Shown: positions 52,139 to 61,256, numbered from the stretch's first letter. The stretch: 64,000 nucleotides of DNA from Pseudomonas fluorescens (GCF_001623525.1 NZ_CP015225.1:930001-994000), one strand, 5' to 3'. The notes: a model not told the origin generated them from the letters alone. A program made the numbers and translations.

Positions 52139-54760
52139 ATGCCCACTCCGGTTGGTTATTCATACACTTCGTCGGCAACGCTGACCGGCAATGCACAAGT
52201 CGACAGCTTGCTGGTTGGTACCTATTGGATGGGCAATACCTGGAGTACCGGTACGTTCACCACACCCCTGACGTACAGTTTCATGACTGAGACTTCGCGT
52301 TTTGCCCGCTACTACAGCAGTGACAATGAGTATGAGGCCAGCTACGTCCTGACGTCAGCCCAGCAAAGTGGTATTACCAGTGCGCTCGACCTGTGGGGCT
52401 CGGTTGCCAATATCAAATTCACCCAGGTCAGTGAATCCACCACCACCGTAGGCGACCTGCGGTTCGGCGGCTATCTGAATATGGAGAGCGACACCGCAGC
52501 CTGGGGCTATTTCCCTGCCGATACCCCCAGCGGCGGTGATGTCTGGCTCGGGCCAGTGACGAACAACCCAACCCCGGACAAGGGCACTTACGACTACCTG
52601 GTTTTTATGCATGAGATCGGCCATGCACTTGGTCTCAAGCATCCGTTCTCCCAAAGTCTGTCGAACACCACGGTGCTTGCAGCTCAGTTCGATGACGTTC
52701 GCAATACGATCATGAGTTACAACACCTCGTATTCTTATGAGCCCACCACTCCCATGGTGCTGGATATTGCCGCCATCCAAAGTCTCTATGGGGCCAACAC
52801 TCAATGGCAGACTGGCAATAACACGTATCGCTGGGAGCCCAGCCAATCGGTTTTCGAGACGATCTGGGACGCGGGTGGTATTGACACGATCGACGCGAGC
52901 AATCAGCTGGCAGCGGTCCGCATCAACCTGAATGAAGGCCAGTTCAGTAAGATCGGCCAATCGTTTCTGGAGCTCGACACTCAAACGGCCTTCAGCGAAG
53001 GATTGGCGATCGCCTACGGTGCCAAAATTGAAAACGCATTCGGCTCGGCCAATGACGACACACTGATCGGCAATGCATTGGCCAACGTTCTGAACGGTCG
53101 CGCGGGCGAGGATACGATGATCGGCGGGGCTGGCAACGACACTTACGTCGTCGATAACATCGGTGACAGCGTGCAGGAAAGCAGCACCTTGGCCAGCGAA
53201 ATCGATGCTGTCATTTCGTCCGTCAGCTACGTCCTGGGTGCCAACATCGAGACGTTGAGGCTGGGCGCAAGCGCCAATATCAACGGCACGGGCAACACGT
53301 TGAACAATCGCATCGACGGTAACGCCGGCGCCAATACCCTGGATGGCGGCAGCGGTATCGATAACTTGACTGGTGGTGCAGGCAATGACACTTACGTGGT
53401 CGACAACCTCAAGGATGTCGTCAGCGAAACCAGCGCCCTGGCCAGCGAAATCGACACCGTGCGCTCTTCAGTGAGCTGGACGCTGGGCGCCAACGTGGAA
53501 AACCTGATCCTGGCCGGTTCCGCCCCTATTAACGGCATTGGCAATGCCCTGAACAATGTGCTGACTGGTAACGCCGCCAACAACGTGCTGAACGGTGGAG
53601 TCGGACAGGACACACTGATCGGTGGCGCGGGGAATGACACCTACTTGGTCGACGACCTCAAGGATATTGTCAGCGAAACCAGCACCCTGGCTGGCGAAAC
53701 CGATACCGTGCGTTCCTCACTGAAATGGAGCCTGGGCGCCAATCTGGAGAACCTCACGTTGACCGGCAGCGCTCACCTCAATGGCGGTGGTAACGCCCTG
53801 AACAACGTGCTGATCGGCAACGATGGCAACAACGTGCTGAGCGGTTGGGGGGGCAGCGACACGTTGGACGGCGGTAGCGGTATCGACACGCTTGTTGGTG
53901 GTACCGGCAACGACACTTATGTGGTCGACAACCTCAAGGATATCGTCAGCGAAACCAGCACCCTGGCCGGTGAAATCGATACCGTGCGCTCCTCACTGAA
54001 ATGGAGCCTGGGCGCCAACCTGGAGAACCTCACGCTGACCGGCAGCGCTCACCTCAATGGCGGCGGTAACGCCCTGAACAACGTACTGATCGGCAACGAC
54101 GGCAACAACGTGCTGAGCGGTTGGGGGGGCAGCGACACGTTGGACGGCGGCAGCGGTATCGACACGCTTGTTGGTGGTACCGGCAACGACACTTATGTGG
54201 TCGACAACCTCAAGGATATCGTCAGCGAAACCAGCACCCTGGCCGGTGAAATCGATACCGTGCGCTCCTCACTGAAATGGAGCCTGGGCGCCAATCTGGA
54301 GAACCTCACGCTGACCGGCAGCGCTCACCTCAAGGGCGGCGGTAACGCCCTGGACAACGTGCTGATCGGCAACGACGGCAACAACGTGCTGAGCGGTTGG
54401 GGGGGCAATGACACACTGAGCGGCGGTCTGGGCATTGACAGCCTCACCGGTGGAGCTGGAAGCGACCGCTTTGTCTTTAATACGCTGGGTGAGCTGGGCA
54501 TGGGGTCCACCCGTGACACCATTTCCGACTTCAGCAGCCTACAGGGCGACAAGTTGGATCTGTCGAAACTCGATGCCAATCTCTTGACCTCGTTTGCCGA
54601 CACGTTCAGCTTCGTAAATTCGAATGACTTCACGGCAGCAGGACAACTGCGCTTCGTCGATCAGGTGCTGTACGGCAACGTCAATGGCGATCTGGGCGCG
54701 GATTTTGAAATCCAACTGGTGGGTGTCAATACCCTTAATGTCACCGATCTGATCGCCTGA
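52139..54760 (+). CDS. Secreted M10-type (serralysin-like) metalloprotease with RTX-type repeats
   Basis: 873 residues, preceded by AGGAG. No Sec signal. The N-terminal domain has zinc motif HEIGHALGLKHP (H158, E159, H162, H168) and Met-turn region NTIMSYNTSY, as in serralysins. From about residue 300 there are five long repeats with GGxGNDTYVVDN and LxxxVSETSxLASEIDTVRSS blocks, Ca-binding beta-roll-like modules. The last three are 92 residues each and almost identical. The C-terminus (..VGVNTLNVTDLIA) is hydrophobic, as expected of a type I signal. Immediately downstream of the type I secretion genes, so the likely cargo. Longer than classic AprA (about 480 residues). No inhibitor gene is seen. 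Confidence 0.92.
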   Translation: MPTPVGYSYTSSATLTGNAQVDSLLVGTYWMGNTWSTGTFTTPLTYSFMTETSRFARYYSSDNEYEASYVLTSAQQSGITSALDLWGSVANIKFTQVSESTTTVGDLRFGGYLNMESDTAAWGYFPADTPSGGDVWLGPVTNNPTPDKGTYDYLVFMHEIGHALGLKHPFSQSLSNTTVLAAQFDDVRNTIMSYNTSYSYEPTTPMVLDIAAIQSLYGANTQWQTGNNTYRWEPSQSVFETIWDAGGIDTIDASNQLAAVRINLNEGQFSKIGQSFLELDTQTAFSEGLAIAYGAKIENAFGSANDDTLIGNALANVLNGRAGEDTMIGGAGNDTYVVDNIGDSVQESSTLASEIDAVISSVSYVLGANIETLRLGASANINGTGNTLNNRIDGNAGANTLDGGSGIDNLTGGAGNDTYVVDNLKDVVSETSALASEIDTVRSSVSWTLGANVENLILAGSAPINGIGNALNNVLTGNAANNVLNGGVGQDTLIGGAGNDTYLVDDLKDIVSETSTLAGETDTVRSSLKWSLGANLENLTLTGSAHLNGGGNALNNVLIGNDGNNVLSGWGGSDTLDGGSGIDTLVGGTGNDTYVVDNLKDIVSETSTLAGEIDTVRSSLKWSLGANLENLTLTGSAHLNGGGNALNNVLIGNDGNNVLSGWGGSDTLDGGSGIDTLVGGTGNDTYVVDNLKDIVSETSTLAGEIDTVRSSLKWSLGANLENLTLTGSAHLKGGGNALDNVLIGNDGNNVLSGWGGNDTLSGGLGIDSLTGGAGSDRFVFNTLGELGMGSTRDTISDFSSLQGDKLDLSKLDANLLTSFADTFSFVNSNDFTAAGQLRFVDQVLYGNVNGDLGADFEIQLVGVNTLNVTDLIA
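53635..54462 (+). repeat. Three tandem 276-bp repeats inside the RTX protease
   Basis: Units begin at 53635, 53911 and 54187, exactly 276 bp (92 codons) apart. Units 2 and 3 differ at only a few positions over their first ~225 bases, including synonymous sites, so the amplification or gene conversion is recent. Two older, shorter (about 249 bp) units precede them. Confidence 0.9.
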
Positions 54761-54857
54761 TAGAGCAGTTCGGGGGGGCGAGGGAATGATCAGGGCCCTG
54801 AACCATTGAGCGCTCAGTGTCCCGACGGGCGCTCACTCAAGACAACCATGAACCCCA

Positions 54858-54883
54858 TGGCGAGGAAGCACGCCCCCTCGCCA
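54858..54883 (+). terminator. REP-derived hairpin after the protease gene
   Basis: TGGCGAGG / CCTCGCCA, 8 bp with a 10-nt loop, followed by TTTT (54887-54890). The arms resemble the ends of the local REP class. A probable terminator about 100 nt after the protease stop. Confidence 0.55.
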
Positions 54884-54924
54884 CCTGTTTTGTCTTCTGC
54901 CTAATCAGTTCATTGATTTCATGA

Positions 54925-55338
54925 GCGCTGATCTATTTAAGCGCCGGGAGAAACGCTGGCCGCATCATCAACATCGGCTCTATCCTTGGTGTCGTGCCGG
55001 TTCCTTATGCTGCCCTCTATTCAGCCAGCAAGCATGCGGTGGGAGGTTATTCTCAAGCGCTGGATCCCGAATTGCGTACACACGGCATCAGGGGCACGGT
55101 CGTCGAGCCCGGCTATACCAAGACTCGATTTGAGAGCAACACCCTCCAACCCCACGCTAGACTCGACGTGTACGAAGACGTTCGGGTAAAAGTGACGAAA
55201 GTGGTGAGCCAGGCCATGGCTCCGGCGCACTTGCTGGACACGGGCATTCGCAGAGCGCTGCAGCTCGAACCAGATGGCCTGCTCAGGCACGCTGACAGCG
55301 ATGACCATCCGTTTGAACGAACAGGACAAAAACCATGA
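54925..55338 (+). pseudogene. N-terminally truncated short-chain dehydrogenase
   Basis: An open frame of about 137 codons with no usable ATG before its SDR signature. It reads GRIINIGSILGVVPVPYAALYSASKHAVGGYSQALDPEL... in pieces: the NIGS and YSASK motifs (catalytic Ser, Tyr, Lys) and the C-terminal part are intact. The Rossmann half, with TGxxxGIG and the first ~125 residues, is missing, and an in-frame stop lies at 54922. The upstream bases do not encode it in any frame, so it was lost by deletion. The stop overlaps the next gene by ATGA, a relic of an operon. Confidence 0.8.
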
Positions 55339-56321
55339 CCTTCAAAGCGCTGCTCACGACCAAAACCGGCGAAGCGATCTCGACCCAGCTGGTTGACTTC
55401 AAGGACGAGGACCTGATGCCCGGTGATGTCACTGTCGCGATCGAGTTCTCGACCGTGAACTACAAGGACGCCATGGCCCTCAGCGGACGCTCCCCCGTCA
55501 TTCGCCAGTTTCCGCTGATTCCGGGCATCGACTTCGCCGGTATCGTCGAGACGTCCAGCCACCCGGGGTTCGAGGCCAGCGACCGTGTGCTGGTCAACGG
55601 CTGGGGGCTGAGCCAGACCCACCACGGGGGCTTTGCGCAGAAGGCGCGGGTGAGCGGTGACTGGCTGGTAAAGATCCCGGAAGTATTCTCGACCCAGGCG
55701 GCCATGGCCATCGGCACCGCGGGCTACACGGCGATGCTCAGCGTCCTGGCATTGGAGCATGGCGGGCTGACCCCTGATCGAGGCGATATCCTGGTCACCG
55801 GCGCCAGCGGTGGCGCCGGCTCGGTGGCTATCGCACTGCTGTCGGGCCTGGGTTATCGAGTGATCGCCTCGACCGGACGACTAGAGGAGGGTGACTACCT
55901 GCGCGACCTTGGTGCGACGCAGGTTATCGACCGCAACACCTTGTCGCAGCCGGGCGCACCGATCGCCAAGGAACGCTGGGCTGGCGTCATTGATTCGGTG
56001 GGCAGTCACACCCTGGCCAATGCTTTGGCACAGACCCAATATCGCGGTGTTGTCGCTGCCTTCGGCCTGGCTCAGGGCGCGGATCTGCCTGGCTCGGTGC
56101 TGCCCTTCATCCTGCGCAACGTGACCCTGGCCGGTATCGATTCGGTCAACGCTCCGCAAGCGGTGCGCCTGCAGGCATGGTCGCGACTCGCCCAGGACCT
56201 TGATTTGAGCAAGCTGACCCGCACCACCCAGATGGTTGGCTTGGCAGAGGTGCCGGCCGTTGCCGCTCGGGTACTGGAAGGCAAGGTGCGCGGGCGCACT
56301 GTCGTGGACGTGAATGCATGA
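55335..56321 (+). CDS. acuI: AcuI/YhdH-type NADPH-dependent acryloyl-CoA reductase/quinone oxidoreductase
   Basis: 328 residues, medium-chain reductase without zinc ligands. Features: the VNYKDAMALSGRSPVIRQFPLIPGIDFAGIV start, NGWGLSQTHHGGFAQ, cofactor motif LVTGASGGAGSVAIALLSGLGYRVIASTGR (NADPH) and the YhdH-type end. AcuI reduces acryloyl-CoA to propionyl-CoA. It is translationally coupled to the truncated SDR remnant. The gene itself looks intact. Confidence 0.88.
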   Translation: MTFKALLTTKTGEAISTQLVDFKDEDLMPGDVTVAIEFSTVNYKDAMALSGRSPVIRQFPLIPGIDFAGIVETSSHPGFEASDRVLVNGWGLSQTHHGGFAQKARVSGDWLVKIPEVFSTQAAMAIGTAGYTAMLSVLALEHGGLTPDRGDILVTGASGGAGSVAIALLSGLGYRVIASTGRLEEGDYLRDLGATQVIDRNTLSQPGAPIAKERWAGVIDSVGSHTLANALAQTQYRGVVAAFGLAQGADLPGSVLPFILRNVTLAGIDSVNAPQAVRLQAWSRLAQDLDLSKLTRTTQMVGLAEVPAVAARVLEGKVRGRTVVDVNA

Positions 56322-56322
56322 G

Positions 56323-56525
56323 CAACCACTTGTGGACCACCACGTGGATGTCACGCTCGCGCAGGTATCGGGTCAGCACAGTGCGGTCGGCGTCGCTCCA
56401 GTCGATGTCCTGTTGGACGAACCAGCCGTCGACAAAGGCGCCGAATTCGCCGCACAGCTAGATGAACTCATTGGCCAGCGACAGCACGCGTAGGTCCGGG
56501 TTTCTATGCGTTATCGGTCTGGTCG
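56323..56525 (-). pseudogene. Unidentified decayed gene fragment
   Basis: On the minus strand one frame reads NPDLRVLSLANEFI, an in-frame TAG at about 56459, then LCGEFGAFVDGWFVQQDIDW...TVLTRYLRERDIHVVVHKW before running into the end of acuI. The coding-like sequence interrupted by a stop suggests a broken small gene. I do not recognise the family. Confidence 0.4.
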
Positions 56526-56858
56526 ATGGTGATCGGTGTCGTGGCTGACCAGATCGTCTCCACGCTCCAGACCCAGCAGGATCCCACGACGTTTATCTAG
56601 GGCCTGTCCGACACGTTGTCGGCTCGCACCTGACTCAGGTCTCATCCCCGCAGCGCTGCTGGTTGGCGTGTTCCTCGCGGCGCGACTGCGCAAGGCGGCG
56701 CCGCAGCGGTATTGGGTGCTGGGTAGTCACAAGCTATAGGAGCGGCGCAGTATCGATGACGCATGAAAAGGATAAGGCTAAGCTCATTGGATTCCCGCGT
56801 TCCAGAGCCCCGGCGGCCGGTGTGCCAGGCTGGACCTAAATAGCAGAGGAGTCTTGCG
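56526..56858. other. Non-coding or decayed stretch
   Basis: No intact gene seen. A plus-strand frame ending at 56739 (IPAALLVGVFLAARLRK..., then a stop) looks like the end of a membrane protein without its body. Together with the truncated SDR at 54.9 kb this marks a rearranged region. Confidence 0.4.
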
Positions 56859-57566
56859 ATGGCGCTTGCACGAGCGTTGGCATTCGATGTGTTCGGTACG
56901 GTGGTTGACTGGCATTCAGGCATCGCACGTGAGGCGAGTCCATTCGTGTCGACCTACCTGCCCGCTGTCAGTCCCGCGGAATTCGCCATGCAATGGCGCC
57001 GGTTGTATGCGCCAGCGTTGCGCGATTGCATCAAGGGGCATGGAGGCTTTGTTGTCCTGGACACATTGCACTACGAGACGCTGGTCCAGTTGTTGACGGC
57101 TTATGGCCTGGAAGTCGACCAGGTTGACTCCGGGGTATTGCACACGCTTGCCCATGCCTGGCGTCGCCTGGACCCTTGGCCTGACGTGGCCGAGGGCCTG
57201 GCCCTGCTGCGTCGGCGCTTTACGGTGGTGACCTTGTCCAATGCCAATGTGGCCTTGATGATCGCTATGAACCGCTACAACGGTTTGCAATGGGACGCGC
57301 TACTGGGAGCGGAGTTCGCGCAAACCTACAAACCGGATCCTGCGGCGTACCTGTCCACGGCCAGGGCATTGGACATCAAGCCCGCTGAACTCTGCCTGGT
57401 GGCCTGCCACCACAGCGATCTTGCGGCAGCCAGGGATTGCGGCCTGATGACGGCCTATATCGACCGGCCCATGGAGTATGGCGGAGCGCCCGCACCCGAT
57501 GCAGCCCAAGCCCAGGATTGGGATTGGCAGGCCGATGGTTTCATCGATCTTGAACATAAGCTCTAG
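56859..57566 (+). CDS. Haloacid dehalogenase type II (HAD superfamily)
   Basis: 235 residues; GAGGAG precedes the ATG. HAD motif I is LAFDVFGTVVDW with nucleophile D10; motif II is VTLSNAN; the Lys is in YKPDPAAYLSTARAL; motif IV lies in VACHHSDLAAARDCGLMTAYIDRP. These match L-2-haloacid dehalogenases, which hydrolyse 2-chloro or similar short acids, although many family members have other substrates. Usual length. Its last 4 bases overlap the nominal end of the convergent HAD-ATPase gene; the overlap would vanish if the frameshift proposed there is real. Confidence 0.9.
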   Translation: MALARALAFDVFGTVVDWHSGIAREASPFVSTYLPAVSPAEFAMQWRRLYAPALRDCIKGHGGFVVLDTLHYETLVQLLTAYGLEVDQVDSGVLHTLAHAWRRLDPWPDVAEGLALLRRRFTVVTLSNANVALMIAMNRYNGLQWDALLGAEFAQTYKPDPAAYLSTARALDIKPAELCLVACHHSDLAAARDCGLMTAYIDRPMEYGGAPAPDAAQAQDWDWQADGFIDLEHKL

Positions 57567-59320
57567 TTGCTTGAGGGGCTGCTCAAGCGGAATCGGGAGC
57601 AGCGCGCGCTTGAGCCTGGATGCGAACGACATGACCCCCCTAAAGGTGGTAGCGCGATTGCACCCATTGTTGGATTTGTTCCAACGCTTTGCTGGGGGGC
57701 CAGGGAGCTGTCCGTTTCAATGAGGCGTGTCTTATTGGCAAGCACATCGTCCCGGATCACATGACGGAACCAGTTGGAAAAATCGCCGGCCTTCATATGT
57801 TCGCCAAGGGCCAGATCTGTCAGTTGCATCGAGAGGGACAAAAACTCTGTCAGGTTCGCGGCACTTTTGCCTAAGGCAGGAAAGTGAAACGCATGCCATG
57901 GGCCTACATTTCCCGAGACGTACTTGCCGCTGTGACGATGGTGCTTCTGGTCTGGCTGGACCTGGTCGAGCAACATCACTTGTTCGCCTTCTCGTATATT
58001 CCACAGGCAGGCATGTTCAAGGCCTGGTGGGCGCTCTGGAAAGGCGGGCCTGCTTTGCTGTATGCGGTAGGCGAACTGTTCGACCAGTTCCCGGGCAGTG
58101 CTGCCGAACGTTACCAGCACGTCAGCCTCCTCAAGCAGCGCCGGGCATACCTGATCGAAGTTCAGGGCAACGATGATTGCCCCCACGTTTCCGAGAAAGC
58201 CGGGTGGCCAACTGGCACAGTGGGGAAGCATGTAGTGGGCTTCGTCCACGATCAGCCAATAGGGGCGGCCCGAAACGTTGCGAAGATGATGGATTGCGGG
58301 CAATAGCTCGCCAAACAGTTGCACACGCGCCGCCGGATCCAGGGCCAGGGCGCTGACCACAACGTTAAGCCGCGCCTGTAGAAGCAGTTGCACCGACTCC
58401 TCGGTCGTCGGGGGTACAGTCAGGCCACCCACCGTTACCGCGTCGTCAAGGGTCAGATAGTCGCCTTCCGGATCAATGATGCAGAAATCCTGGCGAGCCT
58501 GGACCATTCGTTCTGTCAGCCAGGTAATGAAACTGGATTTGCCGGAGCCCGAATTGCCAACGACCAGCAACACCGACTCCGCAGGCAGCCAGGCTTTGTT
58601 CGCATCAACGGTCTGGCCCAACAGGATCCCGGTGCGCTCGATGGACACCAACGCGGCGTCTTTTTCCAACAGCATCTCCACCAGCTCGCAGACCCCGCGG
58701 CCATGGTCCTGGCTGAGGCACACGTCTGCGCTGGACTTTATCGACGCAATGGCATTGTTCACGGCCGCGGCGCAGCCACAGATCGATAAAAAAGCGTGGT
58801 CGTTTTCCGCATCACCCACGCCCACCACGTTGAGCTCGCAGATCCCCAGTCTTCGCAGGGCAGCACTCAGGCCTGACGCTTTGTTCACACAAGGGGGCAA
58901 GATCATGATCGCATCCTTGTTGAACGTCATCTGCCACTCCAGGCCAAGCTCGCGGATGCTGCTGAGCACCGTGTTTTCAAACAGACGCCACGTGGCGATG
59001 ACTGATCGGCCGATCGACAACGGCGAGACCCCCTTGTCACGTAGGCTGGCAACCAGTTCGGTCGAAGCCGGATCGGCGATGAGTTCCTCGGTGTCGGTGA
59101 TAGGGTCGTACAACAGCGCGCCGTTTTCGACGATCACCAGGTCAAACAGATCAAGGTTTGGAAACTGGTGCTTGAGCGCTTGCAGTTCCCGGCCGGTCAC
59201 CAGCAGTAACTTGCGGCCGCTCTCTTTGAGGCGCGTGAGCGCTGCACAGACCTGCGGCGGGACATTGCCGTTTTCGGCAATGGTCCCGTCAAAATCCATT
59301 GCCAAGGCTAAGAAGTGCAT
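57563..59320 (-). CDS. HAD-IIB phosphatase fused to a HerA/VirB4-like P-loop ATPase (C-terminus probably frameshifted)
   Basis: 585 residues as read. Residues 1-225 are a Cof/SPP-type HAD: ALAMDFDGTIAENG (D9, D11), LVTGR, Lys147 and GVGDAENDHAFL. Residues 245-500 are an ATPase: Walker A GNSGSGKSS (255-263), DPEGDYLTL, Walker B LIVDEAH, then EQFAYRIQQSR. The fusion suggests that nucleotide-driven work is coupled to a phosphatase. The last ~38 residues are Ser/Pro/Gly-rich and unlike the rest. Removing one base from the C6 tract (57694-57699) gives SKALEQIQQWVQSRYHL and a stop at 57640, a far more natural end. Third gene of the minus-strand operon (90 nt after the PRPP synthetase homologue). 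Confidence 0.82.
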   Translation of the reverse strand: MHFLALAMDFDGTIAENGNVPPQVCAALTRLKESGRKLLLVTGRELQALKHQFPNLDLFDLVIVENGALLYDPITDTEELIADPASTELVASLRDKGVSPLSIGRSVIATWRLFENTVLSSIRELGLEWQMTFNKDAIMILPPCVNKASGLSAALRRLGICELNVVGVGDAENDHAFLSICGCAAAVNNAIASIKSSADVCLSQDHGRGVCELVEMLLEKDAALVSIERTGILLGQTVDANKAWLPAESVLLVVGNSGSGKSSFITWLTERMVQARQDFCIIDPEGDYLTLDDAVTVGGLTVPPTTEESVQLLLQARLNVVVSALALDPAARVQLFGELLPAIHHLRNVSGRPYWLIVDEAHYMLPHCASWPPGFLGNVGAIIVALNFDQVCPALLEEADVLVTFGSTARELVEQFAYRIQQSRPAFPERPPGLEHACLWNIREGEQVMLLDQVQPDQKHHRHSGKYVSGNVGPWHAFHFPALGKSAANLTEFLSLSMQLTDLALGEHMKAGDFSNWFRHVIRDDVLANKTRLIETDSSLAPQQSVGTNPTMGAIALPPLGGSCRSHPGSSARCSRFRLSSPSSN

Positions 59321-59410
59321 ACTCTCTCCAGGCTCGGTTTAATCGGATTTCGTCCAGCCAGGACTCTGCTCGCGAACCAGAGAATGAAATCATTCCTGTT
59401 CTGCATGTTG

Positions 59411-60403
59411 TCACCGATGCAGCGACAGGCCAGGCATGCCGTTCCCTGCAAATGCGCCATTTTCCGCCAGGAACGTCGCGATCAGGCCGGTGCTGTCGAG
59501 CACTTGCAAGTGTTGCGTGACGCAGTCGGGCGGCAGGCGAAACGGCGCAACGGTGTCTGTAATCGCGATGCGTTCAAAGATCGGCGGGTCGAACAGTTGA
59601 CTGCCAGTGGTAAACAAACCATGGGTGGCTGCGGCGAACAAACGTGTGGCGCCGGCCTTCTGACAAGCCAGGCCTGCACGTTTGAGCGTGTCCCCGGTGC
59701 TGATCAGGTCATCGAAAACAATGGCGGTCTTGCCGGCAACATCGCCAAGCAGCAGGCTGCCCGTGAGCGTGTTCTGGGTACGGTGCTTTTCCATCAAGGC
59801 GCTGCCGACCGTACGTCCCAGTTGCCACTCCAGGGCCTGGCGAAAGTGTTCGGCGCGCTTGGTCCCCCCTGAGTCTGGAGACACTACCACCACGGCGGCG
59901 TCGCCGACTTGTGTGGCGAAATGCTCGGCGAACAATTGCGCGCACTGAAGGTTCCATGCAGGCAGGCGAAAGGCGTTATCGAACGCGGCTGGATTGTGCA
60001 CGTCCAGGGTCAGCAGGCGATCGACGCCACTGGCTTCGAAAAACGACGCCACGTAGCGAGTGATGGTCGGGTCTTGAGGCTGGCTGCGGCGGTCCTTGCG
60101 CCCGTAGCAGAGGTAAGGGCAAACCACCTGCACCTGGCGTGCGCCGGCATCCTTGAGGGCGCCGCAAAAAAACAGCAGGCGACACAGTTTATCGTTGGCG
60201 CTCTGCCGGCCATCGCCATACAAGGAATGGAAGACTACGACCTCGCGCCCGTTTACCGGATCCAACGGGCGGCATTTGTGTTCGCCGTCTTCATAGTCAC
60301 GTTCCTCATGGCGGGCCAACGGACAGCCAAGCCGATGAGCCACGCGAGCGGCATAGTGTTCGCAACCTTGCAGGGCAAAAAGAAGCGGGGGCAGGGTGAG
60401 CAT
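59411..60403 (-). CDS. Divergent ribose-phosphate pyrophosphokinase (PRPP synthetase) paralogue
   Basis: 330 residues from the ATG at 60403 (GAGGAG upstream). Two PRTase-like halves as in Prs: GREVVVFHSLYGDGRQSANDKLCRLLFFCGALKDAGARQVQVVCPYLCYGRKDRR, LLTLDVHNPAAFDN, VVVSPDSGGTKRAEHFRQAL and the PRPP-binding IVFDDLISTGDTL. The DLHxxQ motif of housekeeping Prs reads DVHNPA here, so it is a specialised paralogue. It makes PRPP from ribose 5-phosphate and ATP. Lies between two other nucleotide-related genes on the same strand. Confidence 0.87.
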   Translation of the reverse strand: MLTLPPLLFALQGCEHYAARVAHRLGCPLARHEERDYEDGEHKCRPLDPVNGREVVVFHSLYGDGRQSANDKLCRLLFFCGALKDAGARQVQVVCPYLCYGRKDRRSQPQDPTITRYVASFFEASGVDRLLTLDVHNPAAFDNAFRLPAWNLQCAQLFAEHFATQVGDAAVVVVSPDSGGTKRAEHFRQALEWQLGRTVGSALMEKHRTQNTLTGSLLLGDVAGKTAIVFDDLISTGDTLKRAGLACQKAGATRLFAAATHGLFTTGSQLFDPPIFERIAITDTVAPFRLPPDCVTQHLQVLDSTGLIATFLAENGAFAGNGMPGLSLHR

Positions 60404-60515
60404 GCAAGACTCCTCTGAGGCTGCCGGCAAGGCGCCTCATTTCAGTGGCACGTATCCCTGTGCATTTTTGCCATTGCGAGCCAGCCTGGCCCGCCGGTCT
60501 TGATCGAGCGCATCC

Positions 60516-61082
60516 TCAACGGGCCGCGCCATGGCGCACCACTTCAATGCAATACTCCTCTTCGAAGGGCGGCACGTGGCATTCGACGATGTCATCGGCG
60601 GCGACCTGCAAATGTATGCCAACGATGTTGGCCCGAATCGGTTGCTGGCAGATATGCCGGTCCACCAGTACGGCGGTATGGACGCGACGAGCCCCCAGTT
60701 GCGCCAGGTACGCGCAAGTGCGCAAGAGCGAATGACCTTCGAAGAGCACATCGTCGACCACCAGCAAGGTGGTATTGGCCAGGTCGAGACCGCCCAGGGC
60801 CGGGTTTTCGGTCAATTGGGTGTAGGTATGCAGCACTTGCAGGTCGTCGGCGTAGCGCTTGACCCGCAGAGGGTAAAGGGGCAATTGCGGCTGGCCGGTC
60901 CGATGCGCAATGTACTCGCGCAACCGTTGAGCCAGCGGTTCGCCCCGGCGCTGGATACCAATCAGTGCTGCGTGGGTCGGGGGCAGGAGGGGCGCGGCCT
61001 TGCGCGCCATTACCTGCAGCACGTCATCCAGCTCGTTGCTGTCATACAGGCGCACTCGCTGACTGGCCAATAGGATCGTCAT
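60516..61082 (-). CDS. PyrR-like phosphoribosyltransferase
   Basis: 188 residues from the ATG at 61082, which follows AGGAGAAAGG; the longer frame to 61382 crosses the ANR boxes and is rejected. Type I PRTase fold: HAALIGIQRRGEPLAQRLREYI, VKRYADDL (flexible loop) and the PRPP motif TTLLVVDDVLFEGHSLLRTCAYLAQLGARRVHTAVLVDR, closest to PyrR/uracil-type enzymes. It may salvage a base or act as a regulator. First gene of the minus-strand operon, divergent from the stress protein with ANR boxes between. Confidence 0.85.
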   Translation of the reverse strand: MTILLASQRVRLYDSNELDDVLQVMARKAAPLLPPTHAALIGIQRRGEPLAQRLREYIAHRTGQPQLPLYPLRVKRYADDLQVLHTYTQLTENPALGGLDLANTTLLVVDDVLFEGHSLLRTCAYLAQLGARRVHTAVLVDRHICQQPIRANIVGIHLQVAADDIVECHVPPFEEEYCIEVVRHGAAR

Positions 61083-61148
61083 CGCCTTTCTCCTGTCCGT
61101 AAAACCGTGGGTTATGTACCCAAGGTAATCCGGTGGCCACTGACAAGA

Positions 61149-61162
61149 TTGACATTGATCAA
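61149..61162. promoter_or_regulatory. ANR-type box, minus-arm
   Basis: TTGACATTGATCAA, matching TTGAY-N4-ATCAA. For the phosphoribosyltransferase operon, a -10-like TACCTT lies at about 61122-61127, giving a class II spacing with a start near 61114. Confidence 0.6.
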
Positions 61163-61256
61163 TCGCGGTCCAAACAAAGGCCGGTGATTGACGAGGGCGA
61201 ACCGCCAACCCGTCCCGACACGCATGCGTCGTTGAATGCCTGGTCGACGAAAGTAA

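Noticed and set aside
54761..54924. Protease inhibitor gene (AprI type) after the RTX protease
   Set aside because: No suitable ORF with signal peptide is present; only a REP-like hairpin.
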